Source: Haplosporangium gracile | Taxonomy: Eukaryota; Mortierellomycota; Mortierellomycetes; Mortierellales; Mortierellaceae | Assembly (NCBI GenBank): GCA_015499985.1 | Contig: JAAAUF010000045.1 | Coordinates: 1 to 64,000 of the forward strand | Reading direction: 5' to 3' | Length of the DNA: 64,000 bases | Part shown: positions 13,579-26,956 of the stretch, one piece after another | Position numbering within the stretch: position 1 is the stretch's first letter | Layout of the letters: each line of letters starts with the position of its first letter | The notes under the pieces: generated by a model | Told to the model about the DNA's origin: nothing | What the model saw: only the letters and a program-made list of their open reading frames with translations | The model's database searches: none | Program-made: the position numbers and the translations under genes

Positions 13579-15609
13579 CTACTCAATCTCCATCTTGTCA
13601 TCATACGACCGTTCACTGCGAGGGGAGCCGGCTTTTCGTGGGGGTTGGGAGGTAGTAGACGAGTGACCGGAGCTGGGTTTGATGTGATAAGTCTCTTGGA
13701 TCCTCTTGAGGGCAGGGTAGGCCATCAAATTCTGGGTGGCTCCGTCATCGCCATTATTATATTCCATGGGGATTGACGGCTCAGACTCAATGGGATCCTC
13801 GTCAATTTCAAAGGGCTTCTTAGATGTAATGATCCTGCTCTTTTCGGAGATTAACAGACCCTTGCCATAGTTCCGGTAGCAGTACACCATAAAGAAAAGA
13901 GTGATTAACACCAGCACTAATGTCACCGAGACTATGGGTAGGAAGAAGTGAACGTGCAAGGAAGCATAGTGTGAGCTACTTGGACTTTTACAATGCTTTC
14001 AACCAGGGACAAGCGATGGACTGAAAATGATACTTACTGAAGAAGGTGAGGTATTTGCGCGAGGCCAAGAACTTGTCCTGATTCTGAGGCAAGTGCAGAT
14101 ATACGAGCTGATAAATAAAGTAAGGCTCGGCTGCCGCGAGGCAGAAAATAACAAAGATCGACACAATTTTCTTCTCCCTCATGACACCAAAGAAGGCCAA
14201 GGCTAGGAGGATCACAGACGCGGGGATAGAGAGGCCGACCAATAAGTGCTGGCGATATACTTCGCGGCCGCCGATAGTGCCGATATACGTGTGGTCTGAC
14301 GTCCCGACGAGCGCGAACATTTGGATCGCAAACCCAACAAAGAAGAACACGTCAAACTTGAGTAGCGTAATGAGAATCTCGTAGGCCTTGTGCATTTCTA
14401 CATAAAAAAGAAAAGTGATGTTAGGAGGGCTGTTTGCGAGCAGTAATGAAAGAGATAGGGTGCAACATCCAAGTTGCACTAGGCGAGAGACTACTTACTC
14501 CGCATTTTAAGGTCACTATGTAAAAAAAAAAAAAAAAAAAGTGTGTCACCAAGAAAAGAGAAAAAAAAAAAAAAGAAGAGGTGTAAGTCTTAGGTATCAT
14601 ACGAGAAGGAAAAGAATACAACGGAAACAAATAGTTCCGCGGGCAAGTTGTTCTTAACCATGTCGAAAGGAAAAGGAGCAAACTACTTACGCGCCGAGAA
14701 ATCGAAACATTTCCCAGCCAAAAATCCTGGCGAGTTTGAACGTGCAAAAGATCAAAAAGATACTGCTCACACCCATGGTGACCGAGATGGCAAGGTTGAA
14801 GGCCTTCAACTGGGTAGTGGTACCTTCGGCAGTCCAATCTGCGAGAGTTTGAATGACGCCGTCTATTTCAATCCCAGGCAAAACAACGAACAAAAGGTCA
14901 GCAGAGGCCAAGAAAAAGTGACGAGTGGGGGAGTGGGTCGATGTGTCAAGAATGCACGAGCCAGCTAGTGCAGGTAGCCTTTTCTATCAGATGGATGGTG
15001 CTGTTATTGTTCAGCTATTTTAAGACATAGTAGACACTTACAAGTGCAACAGAGAATGTTAAAGAAAGTGAACGCCACGACCTGGATCTGATTGCGATGG
15101 TACATGGCATCAACGCAGAGCGTGAACAGGCTGACAATGGCGAAGAGATAGACGACAGGATAGATGGTTTGTGGGGTGCTATCGATCAAAAAAAAAACAA
15201 AAAAAGAAAGAAATGGTGTTTGCAGCAGAAAGCCAGATGCAGATTGAGTGTCAGCACACGCTTTTTTGGATAAAAACATTCCTCAGGTACAAGCTCAACC
15301 ACCATCAAAATTCTCACCTCAAAGCATTATCGCGAGGCGATTGGACAACCTTTGTGATATGTTCTCGCAAAACAAGGCTTTCGAGGGCAAGCGCGACAAC
15401 GGTCTCCAGTGTGACAATCAACAGTGTCGCCCGTGGTCATGGCACATCAGGGATCTGGGGGAGGGTACGTTTTAAATGTGGTTAATTTCGTTAGTTGTGT
15501 GAGGAGTGAATGAATGGCCTTATGCAGGGAATGGATGCTGAAAGCGTGTTGGAAGCAGAAAAGAAGAGTGTGAATGAACTCCGGTACGCACCAACTTTCT
15601 GCGAGCCAT
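13579..15609 (-). CDS. UPF0658-type Golgi multispan membrane protein
   Basis: Exons 13579-13931, 14038-14397, 14499-14515, 14691-14862 and 15042-15178, plus an exon ending at 15318, join in phase. The 17-nt exon at 14499-14515 encodes part of DLKMRK. The product has seven or eight hydrophobic spans. The segment DLKMRKMHKAYEILITLLKF, followed by a long aromatic span, and later ASRKYLTFF agree with the UPF0658 family known from the fission-yeast Golgi. The cytosolic tail of about 100 residues is Ser/Pro-rich. The 5' end is doubtful. A well-placed ATG lies at 15609 (context ACAATGGC), with an 18-nt exon 15592-15609 and a GTGCGT donor. The only acceptor giving an open frame is at 15404, and it trims the first membrane span. 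With that start the product is 380 residues. Confidence 0.7.
14499..14515 (-). other. 17-nt internal micro-exon
   Basis: The exon is flanked by a TAG acceptor after a long T-rich tract and a GTAAGT donor. Including it restores the frame between the exons at 14691 and 14397 and completes the conserved DLKMR block. Skipping it would break the frame. Confidence 0.8.
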
Positions 15610-16274
15610 TGTGGTTATGGGTTATTGTGGTAGTTGCTACTGTTGTAGTTGTGGTGGTTGCAGTTGAAGGAGATTGTCGAGGAGTGGTTGTTGAGGATTA
15701 GTGGTGCGCGAGGGAGTAAGTGGGCGAGAGAGAGGAGATGATTGGGTGAATGGGTGACAAAGAAGAAAAGGTAAAAAGGTGCACGAGTGAAGTCAGTAAG
15801 AACGAGGAAGAGAGGGGGAGAAGAGTGGGCTGAAGACCACTGATAAAGAGAGAACGGGAAAAAGAGTGGAAGAATAAGCCGAAGGTAAAAAAGAGGCGCT
15901 GATGTGATTTCGTGAATGGAAAAAAAAAGAAGATCCGCTAGCAAAGAAGGAAAAGGGGGAAGAGGGAAGAGAGGAGGAATACTTTTTTTATGAGAGTTGC
16001 TTTGCTTGCACCGCCCCGTGAGACTTTTGCTCGTCACTCAGTCGTCAAGAACTAGCGGTCAAATATGACTCCATTGAACCCAACCACCTAGCAATTGTGG
16101 ACTTTTTTGGTATGCCTTTCTGCACCGCCCGTCCAAAACATCCCAACAATGTAATGTTTTCGCCCTCCTTTTTTACATAGCCAACAGGCATCATACAGTA
16201 CATACATATAGAGCCATTCCTCAGCTCGTATGCAAAACGATAATTTATTCTTCGCTAACAAAAACAAGAGTCGT
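15610..16274. promoter_or_regulatory. Leader and promoter of the Golgi protein gene
   Basis: On the minus strand the bases just before 15609 are CAA/CCA-rich (unstructured leader type), then pyrimidine-rich to about 15990. The remainder up to 16274 is the 3' flank of the next gene. No named element is recognised. Confidence 0.4.
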
Positions 16275-18494
16275 CTACGACCCATTCTTGTCGCCACCAT
16301 TGCCCTTCCAAAGACCCCGGAACATTGCCAGCAATCCTCCAAACCCTTCAGATGTCGTTGTGGCGGTGGAGTCCGTGCCCGCCTTGGCCTTCCCACCTCG
16401 CATCGACTCTTCCTCCGCGGGATTTTTCTTCTTCCACGACTTTCCATCATCAATCTTCCCTGGGCTCTCTTTCTCACTCCTCGTGCTTGATGTTATTGTC
16501 GAGGTTTTTGTCGTCGTCGTCGTCGCTGTGGTCTTGTTATTGTTTTCAGTTGTACTCTCGCTTGGTATCCGGACCGTTGCTTGACCCTCCTTCTTGATTC
16601 CCTCCCCTCCAACCGGCTCATCCACAGACGCAGCATTAATGTCACTCTTGCAATTACTACCGCGACCGGCGGCTTGGGTATGGTACCCTGACCGTTGTTG
16701 TTGTTGATACCGAACACCACTAGAACCTCCACCAACGCCACTAGAGCCGCGAAGTGTCCTGATCATACCTCCATTACCACCAGCCGCACTACCACCTCCT
16801 CTGGAACTAAAAGAACCAAACGATCCAGCTGTTGGGAAACTGCGATGACCAGTAGGTGCCATAGCTCCTTGCTTGAGGAAATCCTCTGCCCAATTCCATG
16901 CCCCCTTCTCCTGTACCGGTGGCGTCACCGGCTCGGACTTTTGTCCAAAACTTGGAGTAGGCGTAGTGCTAGGGCCATCGGCTGCTGCAACAGTAAAAGT
17001 CGACGATGAGGTGAGGTTGGACGATTCTCCTGAAGAAGAATCAGTAACAGCAGGGAAGAGTGGTGAGTTTTCTTCCAAGAACGTCAGCCAGTCAGGGTCC
17101 AGCTCCTCTTGAGTCAGACCAAGATGGGTCATGGGCGAGCTTTCGGTAGAGGTAGAAGCTCCTGACATTGCCGGCGAAAGTGGACTGGTAGGATCTGTTT
17201 GGATAGCAATGTCAACCCGTGGAGCTGCTGAGGGTGTGTTATTCTCTCGGGCGATCGACTGTGTGCTGACGGTTGCTTTTGGGAACAACGACGGCCAGGC
17301 AAAAGAGAAAGACGAGTCGTTACCGTTGATCAACGGGTCGTCATGCGTTGCGGCAACATGGGCAAAAGGCGAAGGAGTCGACCAGCTGAGTCCATTCTGC
17401 GAGCAATCCATGGCGAATGGTTGCTGCTGCTGTTGCTGAAGTAGAATTTGCTTGCTGTCTCCTTCGGATAACAACACGGGTGTCTGAGCCATCAGTAGAT
17501 CAAACGAGGCGGATGAAATGTCCAGCGGCGTTTTCGAGATCTGGAAGGAGGGGTCCTGTAGGTCGATAATTCCACTGAGAGGCGAAGAGTGAAGTGACTG
17601 GTCCGTTGATGCTGGTGAAACCGGGGTCCGGATCGCGGTGTCGCCACTGTAGTTTCCAATAGGTTCCGAGTATCCGCATGACATCAAGAGTTCCTCGATT
17701 GTAGAGATACCGAGTAGTTCCGAGCTCGAGATCCGCCTCTGCTGCTGAGAGGCCGAATCAGCAAGGGCGTTTGACGGGTTGGTGGCAGAGGTGATAGCTA
17801 GAGCCGGAGCCTTCTCAGCAAGCATGTTCTTCCTGTGGTTCTCTAAAAGTTCGTTCAAAGCCACCTGGTAGACAGTGTTGGCCTCGATCGAGGGAAGCGG
17901 TAATCCATGCTCCAAGAAATCGTCGCCTGTGAGGCCGGGAAGCCTTGCCTTGTAATGGCTCAGATCCAGATCCCCCCCGGGTTGGATTCGCACTGGTGTT
18001 GCAGGTGACTTTGAAGGCGGCGGTGAAGGCAACGACGAGACACCAAGTCGACGGGAGGTAGAGTACGAGTCCGAGTCAGTGTCACTATTGCTGTCACTCG
18101 TGTTTCTTTGTCGCCCTTGTTGCTGCTGCAGCTGTCGTTGCTGTTGTTGGTAGTGATACAGAGGTGGGTGCTGGTTGTGGGGGTGTCCACCGTGACTCAT
18201 GGACTCCATTGTTTCAGCTTCCTCCCACTGCAGCTGGACCCCCACGGGCGGGTTGTGGGCTTTGGCGGATCGAAAAGACTTTTCCCGAAGTCTGTGCGCG
18301 AGAGCTTTGGCTTGTAAGTCCAAGGTTTGGTTTTGCGGTTGTTGGGAGGAGGAGGAGCTGTTATCCTGTGAGCTGGGGTCGTCCTTCTTTTGTCGCTTGG
18401 CGGCTTTTGCTGCTCCGGTCGAGTAAGGTCTCCACCGTAGCTTGGTTGGCAACGAGGCCTGGGGTCTGGCAGAGTGGTTCTCAGCCGTATCCAT
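16275..18494 (-). CDS. 739-residue disordered orphan, possible transcription regulator
   Basis: This is a single uninterrupted frame. The open frame extends upstream, but the methionine of MDTAENHSARPQ at 18494 is the first that begins hydrophilic, compositionally uniform sequence, so I chose it. The protein is Ser/Thr/Gln/Pro-rich and predicted to be largely disordered. Short ordered-looking islands are a basic stretch near residues 28-40 (GAAKAAKRQKK, a possible nuclear signal) and a helix around VYQVALNELLENHRKNM. Others are EELLMSCGYSEPIG, LDPDWLTFLEENSPLF and a C-terminal GLLAMFRGLWKG. The acidic-aromatic LDPDWLTFLEEN island resembles activation-domain segments in composition. No DNA-binding domain is visible, so a co-regulator role is only a guess. 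A polyQ stretch lies near position 17430. I do not recognise the family. Confidence 0.65.
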   Translation of the reverse strand: MDTAENHSARPQASLPTKLRWRPYSTGAAKAAKRQKKDDPSSQDNSSSSSQQPQNQTLDLQAKALAHRLREKSFRSAKAHNPPVGVQLQWEEAETMESMSHGGHPHNQHPPLYHYQQQQRQLQQQQGRQRNTSDSNSDTDSDSYSTSRRLGVSSLPSPPPSKSPATPVRIQPGGDLDLSHYKARLPGLTGDDFLEHGLPLPSIEANTVYQVALNELLENHRKNMLAEKAPALAITSATNPSNALADSASQQQRRISSSELLGISTIEELLMSCGYSEPIGNYSGDTAIRTPVSPASTDQSLHSSPLSGIIDLQDPSFQISKTPLDISSASFDLLMAQTPVLLSEGDSKQILLQQQQQQPFAMDCSQNGLSWSTPSPFAHVAATHDDPLINGNDSSFSFAWPSLFPKATVSTQSIARENNTPSAAPRVDIAIQTDPTSPLSPAMSGASTSTESSPMTHLGLTQEELDPDWLTFLEENSPLFPAVTDSSSGESSNLTSSSTFTVAAADGPSTTPTPSFGQKSEPVTPPVQEKGAWNWAEDFLKQGAMAPTGHRSFPTAGSFGSFSSRGGGSAAGGNGGMIRTLRGSSGVGGGSSGVRYQQQQRSGYHTQAAGRGSNCKSDINAASVDEPVGGEGIKKEGQATVRIPSESTTENNNKTTATTTTTKTSTITSSTRSEKESPGKIDDGKSWKKKNPAEEESMRGGKAKAGTDSTATTTSEGFGGLLAMFRGLWKGNGGDKNGS

Positions 18495-18962
18495 GGTGCA
18501 TTCGCTGGTATATTGAGAGTGAGTGTGTAAGGAAGAAGGTATAGTTTTGATAGTTGTGTGAAGGTTGCTAAGGTGGTAGTTGAATGAGTGTAGTTGAGCG
18601 AGAGATTTGCGTGATTGGTGGTTGCTGAATGTGTTGTCGGTATGTTGTAAGAGCTGAGTGTGAGAGCTGTTGCACCAAATGCTCGCAAAAAAAAAAAGAA
18701 AAAAGACATGTTCGCAGTCACAGGTCACACTTTTTCGCCTTTTTGGGCGGATTTGAAGGAGTCAAAGAAGGATCTGGCTCAGTCAAGTTGTTCTTCTATC
18801 ACTCCTTTGTGACCCCCAAAGCACAAGCCATTAAGCAGCTTTCTTCACACATTCTTCCGAGTACTCCACACTCTCGGGTTGTCGGAAGGTCCAATTAGGG
18901 ACACACTCTGTAAAGAAAGGACGTTGATATCTATACCCAACTAACTAACTGCGCATCGATGT
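18495..18962. promoter_or_regulatory. Upstream region of the 739-residue gene
   Basis: On the minus strand the 200 bases before 18494 are rich in ACTCA/TCAAC motifs and pyrimidines. The end near 18963 is the 3' flank of the oxidoreductase gene. No specific element is identified. Confidence 0.4.
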
Positions 18963-20575
<1,613 letters not shown>

Positions 20576-20869
20576 GACCAAAGGAGATCTCTTGTCTTTT
20601 TAAAGGATGATAGAGCGCGTTTGGCGTGCGACAATGGGTATGGTGAGAAAAAGGACGAAAGGAAAAATAACTCAAATCCAAGCCCCTCTACTTTCCATTT
20701 TGCCGAGGTTCTAAACTCTGACAATTTGTCATCGAAGGGCGGGATAGTAATAAACTCCACCACCATGTCATGCTGCATCGACTACATAATAAAAAAACGT
20801 TTTGTTTGTTTGTTTGCTCCTCATGTTTGTTGTACACGCGTCTTTCATTTTTCTTCCAACCTCTAGCGC
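20576..20869. promoter_or_regulatory. Short gap upstream of the oxidoreductase
   Basis: This 294-bp gap between two minus-strand genes serves as oxidoreductase promoter and 3' flank of the PHIP-like gene. No specific element is seen. Confidence 0.35.
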
Positions 20870-23800
20870 CTATGATACATAGTCGTCGTCGCTTTCCGCT
20901 ATCTGAGCCTTCTTCCGCTTGATCCTTGAAGGACGTGTCGACGAGGCAGGGGACTGGTAGTTGTCCTGCTTAAAGTCATCTAGATCGTCGTCGTCGTCGT
21001 CGTCCTCCATCTGTGCTGACGCATCATCATACTCCTCTTCCTCATCCTCCTCGTTCACCTTGGCTCCGCTCCTCCTCATGGATACCCCTCCACGGCCGCG
21101 GCGACTTGCTGGTTTGCCCCACTCGCCATCGTCGTCATCGTCATCATCATCGGCCTTCTCCTTGGACTTGCTCTTTCGACCTCGCCCCCTTTTGCTCGTC
21201 CCACTTGTAGTCGCTGTTGCCCTGCCACTGCTCTGTCGACTCCGTCGTCCATTGGATGCTGGCGCTGCTACTGCTGCAGGTTTTGCCTTCCGGGTTGGAG
21301 CGACAGCTCGGGCGCTCCGTCGGTTTGAGGTTCGAGAGCGAGACCGTGTCCTGCCTTCTTCCTCCGATTCGTCAGCATCACTAATGAAATCAAAAATAGT
21401 TTTCTAATTAGTCATTTGCACCCATAAGGCCATCCAAGATATCAGGACAAAATCACTTCTTCAAACAAGCATCTTACTCTAGGAAGGCATTGTCTGCGTC
21501 GTGATCCTCTTCATCCTCAATGTCTTCGTCGTCGAGATCTGGTTCAGGCTCTGATTCAATATCTACAAGTTCATTCTCGCTTCCCGAGCCATCAAACTCA
21601 TCGTCCTCGTCTCGCCGACTGGACTTGACTTTGATCTGAGTAGGAAGGGCCTTGGAAGGATCTAATAGAACAAGAAAGGTAATAATTAAGCTTCTGCCTG
21701 CAAGGGTCATTGTTCTCAGTGCGCTGGCAAAGAAGAAATAAGGACATACTGGCGAGACACGTCTTGAAGATCCGAGCAAGTTGCTTGGCCACAACGGCGA
21801 TTCCGCTCCGAGGGTCATTGTACATCAATGCGTTCTTTTCCAGCAACTCGATATCAAACTGAACAGCCTATTGTTAAAAAGCAAGGATATAGACGATTAG
21901 CACTGAAGAAAACGAACATTACATTATCAGAAAGTCTACATTGCAACAAACACTTACTCTGGTCCGTCTATAGTATCCACTGGTAACTCGCTCTTGGATT
22001 GCGTCAAGGCAGATAGGGTAAGCGATCGCCTTGCAATAATCAGGATATGATTCGAAATCGACCGATTCCTTAAAAATCTGCATGTCCTCCATTTCAAGAA
22101 AGTGGTTCAGGATCTCTTCAATGCGCTCGAAATCTAAACATCCAAAAAGCCAGCAAGTGTGTCAGATGGGAGTCAAGCTCAAGATTTGTACTGAAGCGCT
22201 TGAGACATCATATAGACACCGGAATGCTAATTTTACCTTCAGGCGGGATCTCCTCGCGACCCTGGGGTCCGTCCTCAAGCTCTTCCCGCTGAATCTCCCA
22301 AGGCGACAAATTGGTAACATCTTCATTGTTTGGCCTATGAGAGTTCACGATATATGGTCATAGTTAATAATTACATCTCCTGTGCGCCTGACCACTGCAA
22401 AAAAGCAAAAAAAGTGAAAGTGACAATGCCTACCAGGAGATCTCAAAAGCCATCCACAAAGAGTCAGGCAGACTTTGATCATCGATAACCTGGTCCGAAA
22501 TGGTTCCGGGATAGTTGTTACCGTCAAACGACGCCCATACTTGCTCGCCAACGTTGTATTGCGCATTCACTCCTTCTTGGAAAACCGAGTAAAGGACAAT
22601 AAAGTCTGGTACGTCGCCGAGATCGTGAAACTCAATCTCGAAACGTCTCCTTGAAGGTGAAAACTCGGGGTTGGGTGGGAAGCCCCACGAAGACGACATG
22701 ATCTGTTCCTCGAGGGTAATGGTGCACCAGGTTGGAGGGCCCACATTATACGTGATTCTGGAGACGCGACCAAAGATGACCCACTGCAGAGATGGATCCT
22801 TCAGATACGGAACAATCTTCAGATCCAACTTTGGCCGCAATGGCGTCTCGTTCAAGTACATCGCGTGACCCTGTCGAAGGTAGGCGACATAATCTCCGAT
22901 CTACGTCATGACAAAAGAAAATAATAGCTGTCAGTTTTACTACCAGAAAACACACATTGTATGAAAGTCTGATCATGGTTCTCACCTGAGGGTGGTAAGG
23001 CGTCTTTCGAGGCTCGTTCGTCTTTATCCAGTCGCTTGGTAGCCATTTCTGGAACTCCGTCGCCTTGTCGTCCCGCACAACAGCTTTGCCTTTCTTACGA
23101 CCGTTGCCGCGCCACTGCTTCTTTTTCTTGGGCGACGTTGGAGTAGGAGCAACGACATGGACGCCGAATGCTCCAGAATGCGATCCACCAGCAGAGCTCT
23201 CAGAGACAACACTCACATCCTCATCTTCATCCCCAGAGGACTCGAGCACCTCATCGCTAGGGTAATCGTCGTTGGCAAACGATTTTGGACGCGCACTCCT
23301 TTGACTCTTACTTCCTGAGGGTCCACTGTTGAGTTCCTGTCCTCTCTTTCCCTTCCGAGTAGGTGACATTGAAAAGTCGTCGAAGTCGCTCTCTTCTTCG
23401 AAATCATTCTCCATGGCTTCTTCCTCCTCGTCACTTTCCCGAAGTCGAAGCCGCTTCCGTGGTCTCATTTTGCGCTTTCTGTCGTTGGTTATCCGCTGTT
23501 TCCTGGGTGTTCCAATAGAGCCGAGGGCACGCCGCTTTCGTGACCCTTGACCGTTCCCGAAATAGTCGTCATCATCGTCATCGTCATTTGCCACGAAATT
23601 GGACACCGGGTCGGCTCCATCCTCTGGCGCCAAATCGCTGTCATCGCCATCACCGTCGCTCTCTGAAGAGGATGAGGGTTCCGAAACTGCGCCGCCGCCA
23701 TACTCTTCGCCACTCGACTCGTTAGGAAGTGGGACAATTGGTACCTCGGTCGTCATGGGGTCGTCGTCGTCGTCGTCGTCCTCCAGAATGAACTCGCGTC

Positions 23801-26800
23801 GACGCTTGTACAACTTGCGCTTGTCCGTTGTTGGGATGACTGTCAAGGCCTGCTCTGTCAGATTCTCTAGCTCCTGTTCCAGAAGCTCTCGTCTCAGTGC
23901 CTCCTCCTGCTCCAGAGCACCAGGCGGCATCCCAAGGGGTAAATCGAGTCCATACCGTGGCCCCTTCTGCCTGGCATAGTCGCGACCGTTGGTATCCAGA
24001 ATGGGCGTCCGTTCCATAAGGTGAGGGGCAATTTGCGTCGTGTCGTCTACGACATTGTGGTCCGCATCATATCGAACTGGTGCATAGTCGCTCCAGAAGG
24101 TCTGCTCAACAAAAGATCGGGCATCCTGAAAGTCATCCAAGTTCTTGCCGGCACCAAAGAGGATACATTTTCCTTCCTGATCCGTTACCGCGAACATCAA
24201 ACCGTCGGGCGAGAACCGGCCATCTAGGAACTCTTGTTCTGTGTACATCCAACTCTTGAGCCTGATACCCTTGGAGATATCCCAGAGAATGACCTGACCA
24301 TCGTATCCAGCTGTCATCAAGATGCGGCTATCCTGAGGGTGGACATCAACCACGTAGATGGAGGACCGTGGAACGTGTCCTTTGAGCGTATGCATCCATT
24401 CTCCGCTGATCGAATCGAATATCTTGATTTCGCCTAACGAAGTCGTCAGAATAACTGCTGAGTCATCCAAAGACCAGATCGCCATGGTTGGTACAATCCT
24501 AGAGTCTTCTCCTGGCGCCTGCGCGTTTTCATCTGCCGTATTTTCATTTACGTGAGACTGGCTGGCGGTGGTGGATCCGTTCATTTCCGAGTCGGTGTTG
24601 TTGGCATCGTCGTTTAGTAAGTTGGAGGCGTTGATGTTCAAGAATGGGTTCGAGGGAGCAGTGACGGCAACCGGTGAGGGCATCATGGGCTTGGCAGCAA
24701 TAATGGTGGCATCAGCTTGCGCGTTCTCGTCCCGTACATCAACTAGCAGTGAAATCGATGGCAAAATAACATTAGAACATCTCAATATCCTGCGCACCCC
24801 AGGTGCTAAACACAAACACCTGCTGGGTTCACAATGGCCGTTAATCTCACTTACTGGCCATGGAGGTCCACATCTTGCTTTGGTCGTCGTACTTCCATAT
24901 CCTGACAAAGCCATCGACGGAGCCAGAAAGAATCCTTTTGCCTCGCCGACTGTAACTCAGACTTGTTACAACTCCATCATGACCATCCAGTTGGGCAATG
25001 AGAACCGGATCGCCCCAGTCCTGATGCACGGCGCTTGACAAATGTGTTCCTGCTGCTGTGCCGTTTGTTGCTGCGCCCAACCCTTCTCCTGTCGAGACTG
25101 CGGCCTCAGCCTTGGACTTGTCGTAGCTCTTCCGCCTCTTTCCTGCCTTGATCGCCTCGGGTCCCTTTTGGATGGTTGAGAAGACGCGAATAAACAGATC
25201 AGTTCCGGCGACGGCAAACTGTGATCCTGTACAGCTCCAAGTGGCGCACTTTAGTTTCGAGTCGTTGAATGTCTTGCAGTTGAGGCGGGTGGGTGGAGTT
25301 GTGAACCTTTTGGTATCCCTGTCGTATTTCCAGACCCACGTGTAGCCGTCCAGTGAAGTCGCGATAAGGTATCGGATTTGGGGTATAGGGGAGGGTGAAA
25401 AGGTAACTGTGCTGATCGGTTTCCTGCCGCGGGCGCTGGCGCCTGTGGGAAGAACAGCAATAGGGGCCGATGTCCTGAGGTCCCAAACACGGACGATGCC
25501 ATCATCCGAGGCGGAAGCAAGCATAGTGTTATCTGTGCTGAGGTCCATGTAGGTGACGACGGCCGAGTGACCGCGCAGAGTGAAGAGGAGGTATCCTGAT
25601 TGCGCGCTCCAAATCTTGATCAAATAGTCGTCGCTTCCAGTGATGATCCTGTTGTTAGTGCGGTCAAAGAGAAGACAGAATGTCGGGAATCGATGTCCGT
25701 TCATGATGACGAGTTCTTGGAAGAGGGAGGGCACAAATCGAGGGACCTTTGACCCACGTATTACTGCACCCTTGAGCTCTTTGGCGCGTAGGTATGCCAC
25801 TATGTGATTTGATTGATCGATCATACGCCAGCATTAGCTCGTGCGACCAGTTTTTCGTTCGAGTAAACAGCAACGATGTATGCACGCCCGGCACGTGTGT
25901 ATGTGTCTGTGTATGGGCTGAGCGAAGCAGGCCATAAAAATCAAAAATTTCAAGGTCACTTACGGGTGTGCTTGTCTTTGAGGGCGCTCCTCCGACCGAA
26001 AACATCCTTCTGCAGCGTGCGGCCACCAACATTGTCCTGGTTCATCCGCAACCGCTCAGTCTCGGCCTTCTCGCGGAGAAGAGAGCTCCCTCCTGTCGAA
26101 AGTAAAGACCGGATCCCTGGCACAAGCGGTGGGATCTGGGCATCTGCGTGTACGATCAATTTCGACAACAAGTGCGGCAAGTGGTCGGCATCGATTTTCT
26201 CGTACAACGCCATCTAATATTAATATTTTTTTGTTTTTGAGTTGGACGTTAAATACAAAAATTCTACACACATGGACGTTAAGTTTCCAGAACAACGGAT
26301 TTTGCTGTGCAGGGCCCAGGAATGAAGAATCTTTACCAGCTCGTCTCTAGAGTAAGGGCATCTCTCTCCCTTCCAGTTGTACCTGGCCGGCAGGAGATCT
26401 GGGTGCTGTGAAATCGCAGAGAGTAAAACATTGGCTGTGTTTGGACAGGGTCCCTTGGAAAGAAAGCGAGCGATCAGAAAGTAGAGCTAACAAACAACCG
26501 ACCAGGATGCCAATAAAAGAGTGAATAAAAAAGGTAGGTAGTGTGAGTTAGATTTGTGCTCGGAGTATTATCGTTTGTAGGATGGTGGCGCATGGTGTCG
26601 CTAAAAAGTATTTCCTCTACAAAGTGCAACTCTATTAAAACGAAAAGAGAGAGTATTGGTGGTTGTTTGTCCAACTCTTCCTTGTTTGCCAACTTGTCCT
26701 TACCTCTGTAGTTTCCGAGTCGGTGGAAGAGACATAGTGTGAAAAAAAGCGACAAGAAAGTCCAAATAAAAAAAGCCGTTAATACCAGGAAGAGGGAACT

Positions 26801-26956
26801 GCTTTCGATGAGGGAAAGACGATGAGTTTGCTTTCCCGCCAGTTTTGTTTGCTTGTTGATGTTGTCACTGTTTGTTGCAATTGTGAACTGGTTCTGTTGA
26901 TGTTTGTTGTAGTTAGTATTTTTCCTCTTTTTACCTTGCTCCATCAGACTGTCCAT
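20870..26956 (-). CDS. BRWD: PHIP/BRWD-type WD40, Tudor-like and bromodomain chromatin protein
   Basis: Exons 26935-26956, 26337-26453, 25964-26213, 24855-25799, 22986-24742, 22434-22900, 22237-22334, 21958-22133, 21750-21867, 21478-21661 and 20870-21380 join in phase to about 1,550 residues. An additional short exon starts at 26631. The N-terminus (GPCPNTANVLLSAI, then LLPARYNW and PPLVPGIRSLL) matches the animal and plant PHIP/BRWD entry region. WD40 repeats follow, for example LLFTLRGHSAVVTYMD and IITGSDDYLIKIW. After an acidic, basic-patched linker of about 350 residues comes the Tudor-like module (IGDYVAYLRQGHAMY to LSPWEIQ). A bromodomain follows: YPDYCKAIAYPICL and NALMYNDPRSGIA with the acetyl-lysine Asn. 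The acidic tail ends in DDDYVS. Family members read methylated and acetylated histones and serve as CUL4-DDB1 receptors. Only one bromodomain is visible, whereas animal proteins have two. The junction after 26631 is unresolved. Confidence 0.88.

Noticed and set aside
16275..18728. Longer start (MTCDCEHVF) for the disordered orphan
   Set aside because: The extra 78 residues are translated leader sequence with a Phe-run and no similarity in character to the rest of the protein.
21000..21400. Plus-strand Ser-rich frame opposite the PHIP-like gene tail
   Set aside because: It is the antisense of poly-Asp and Arg/Ser-rich codons and has no independent support.
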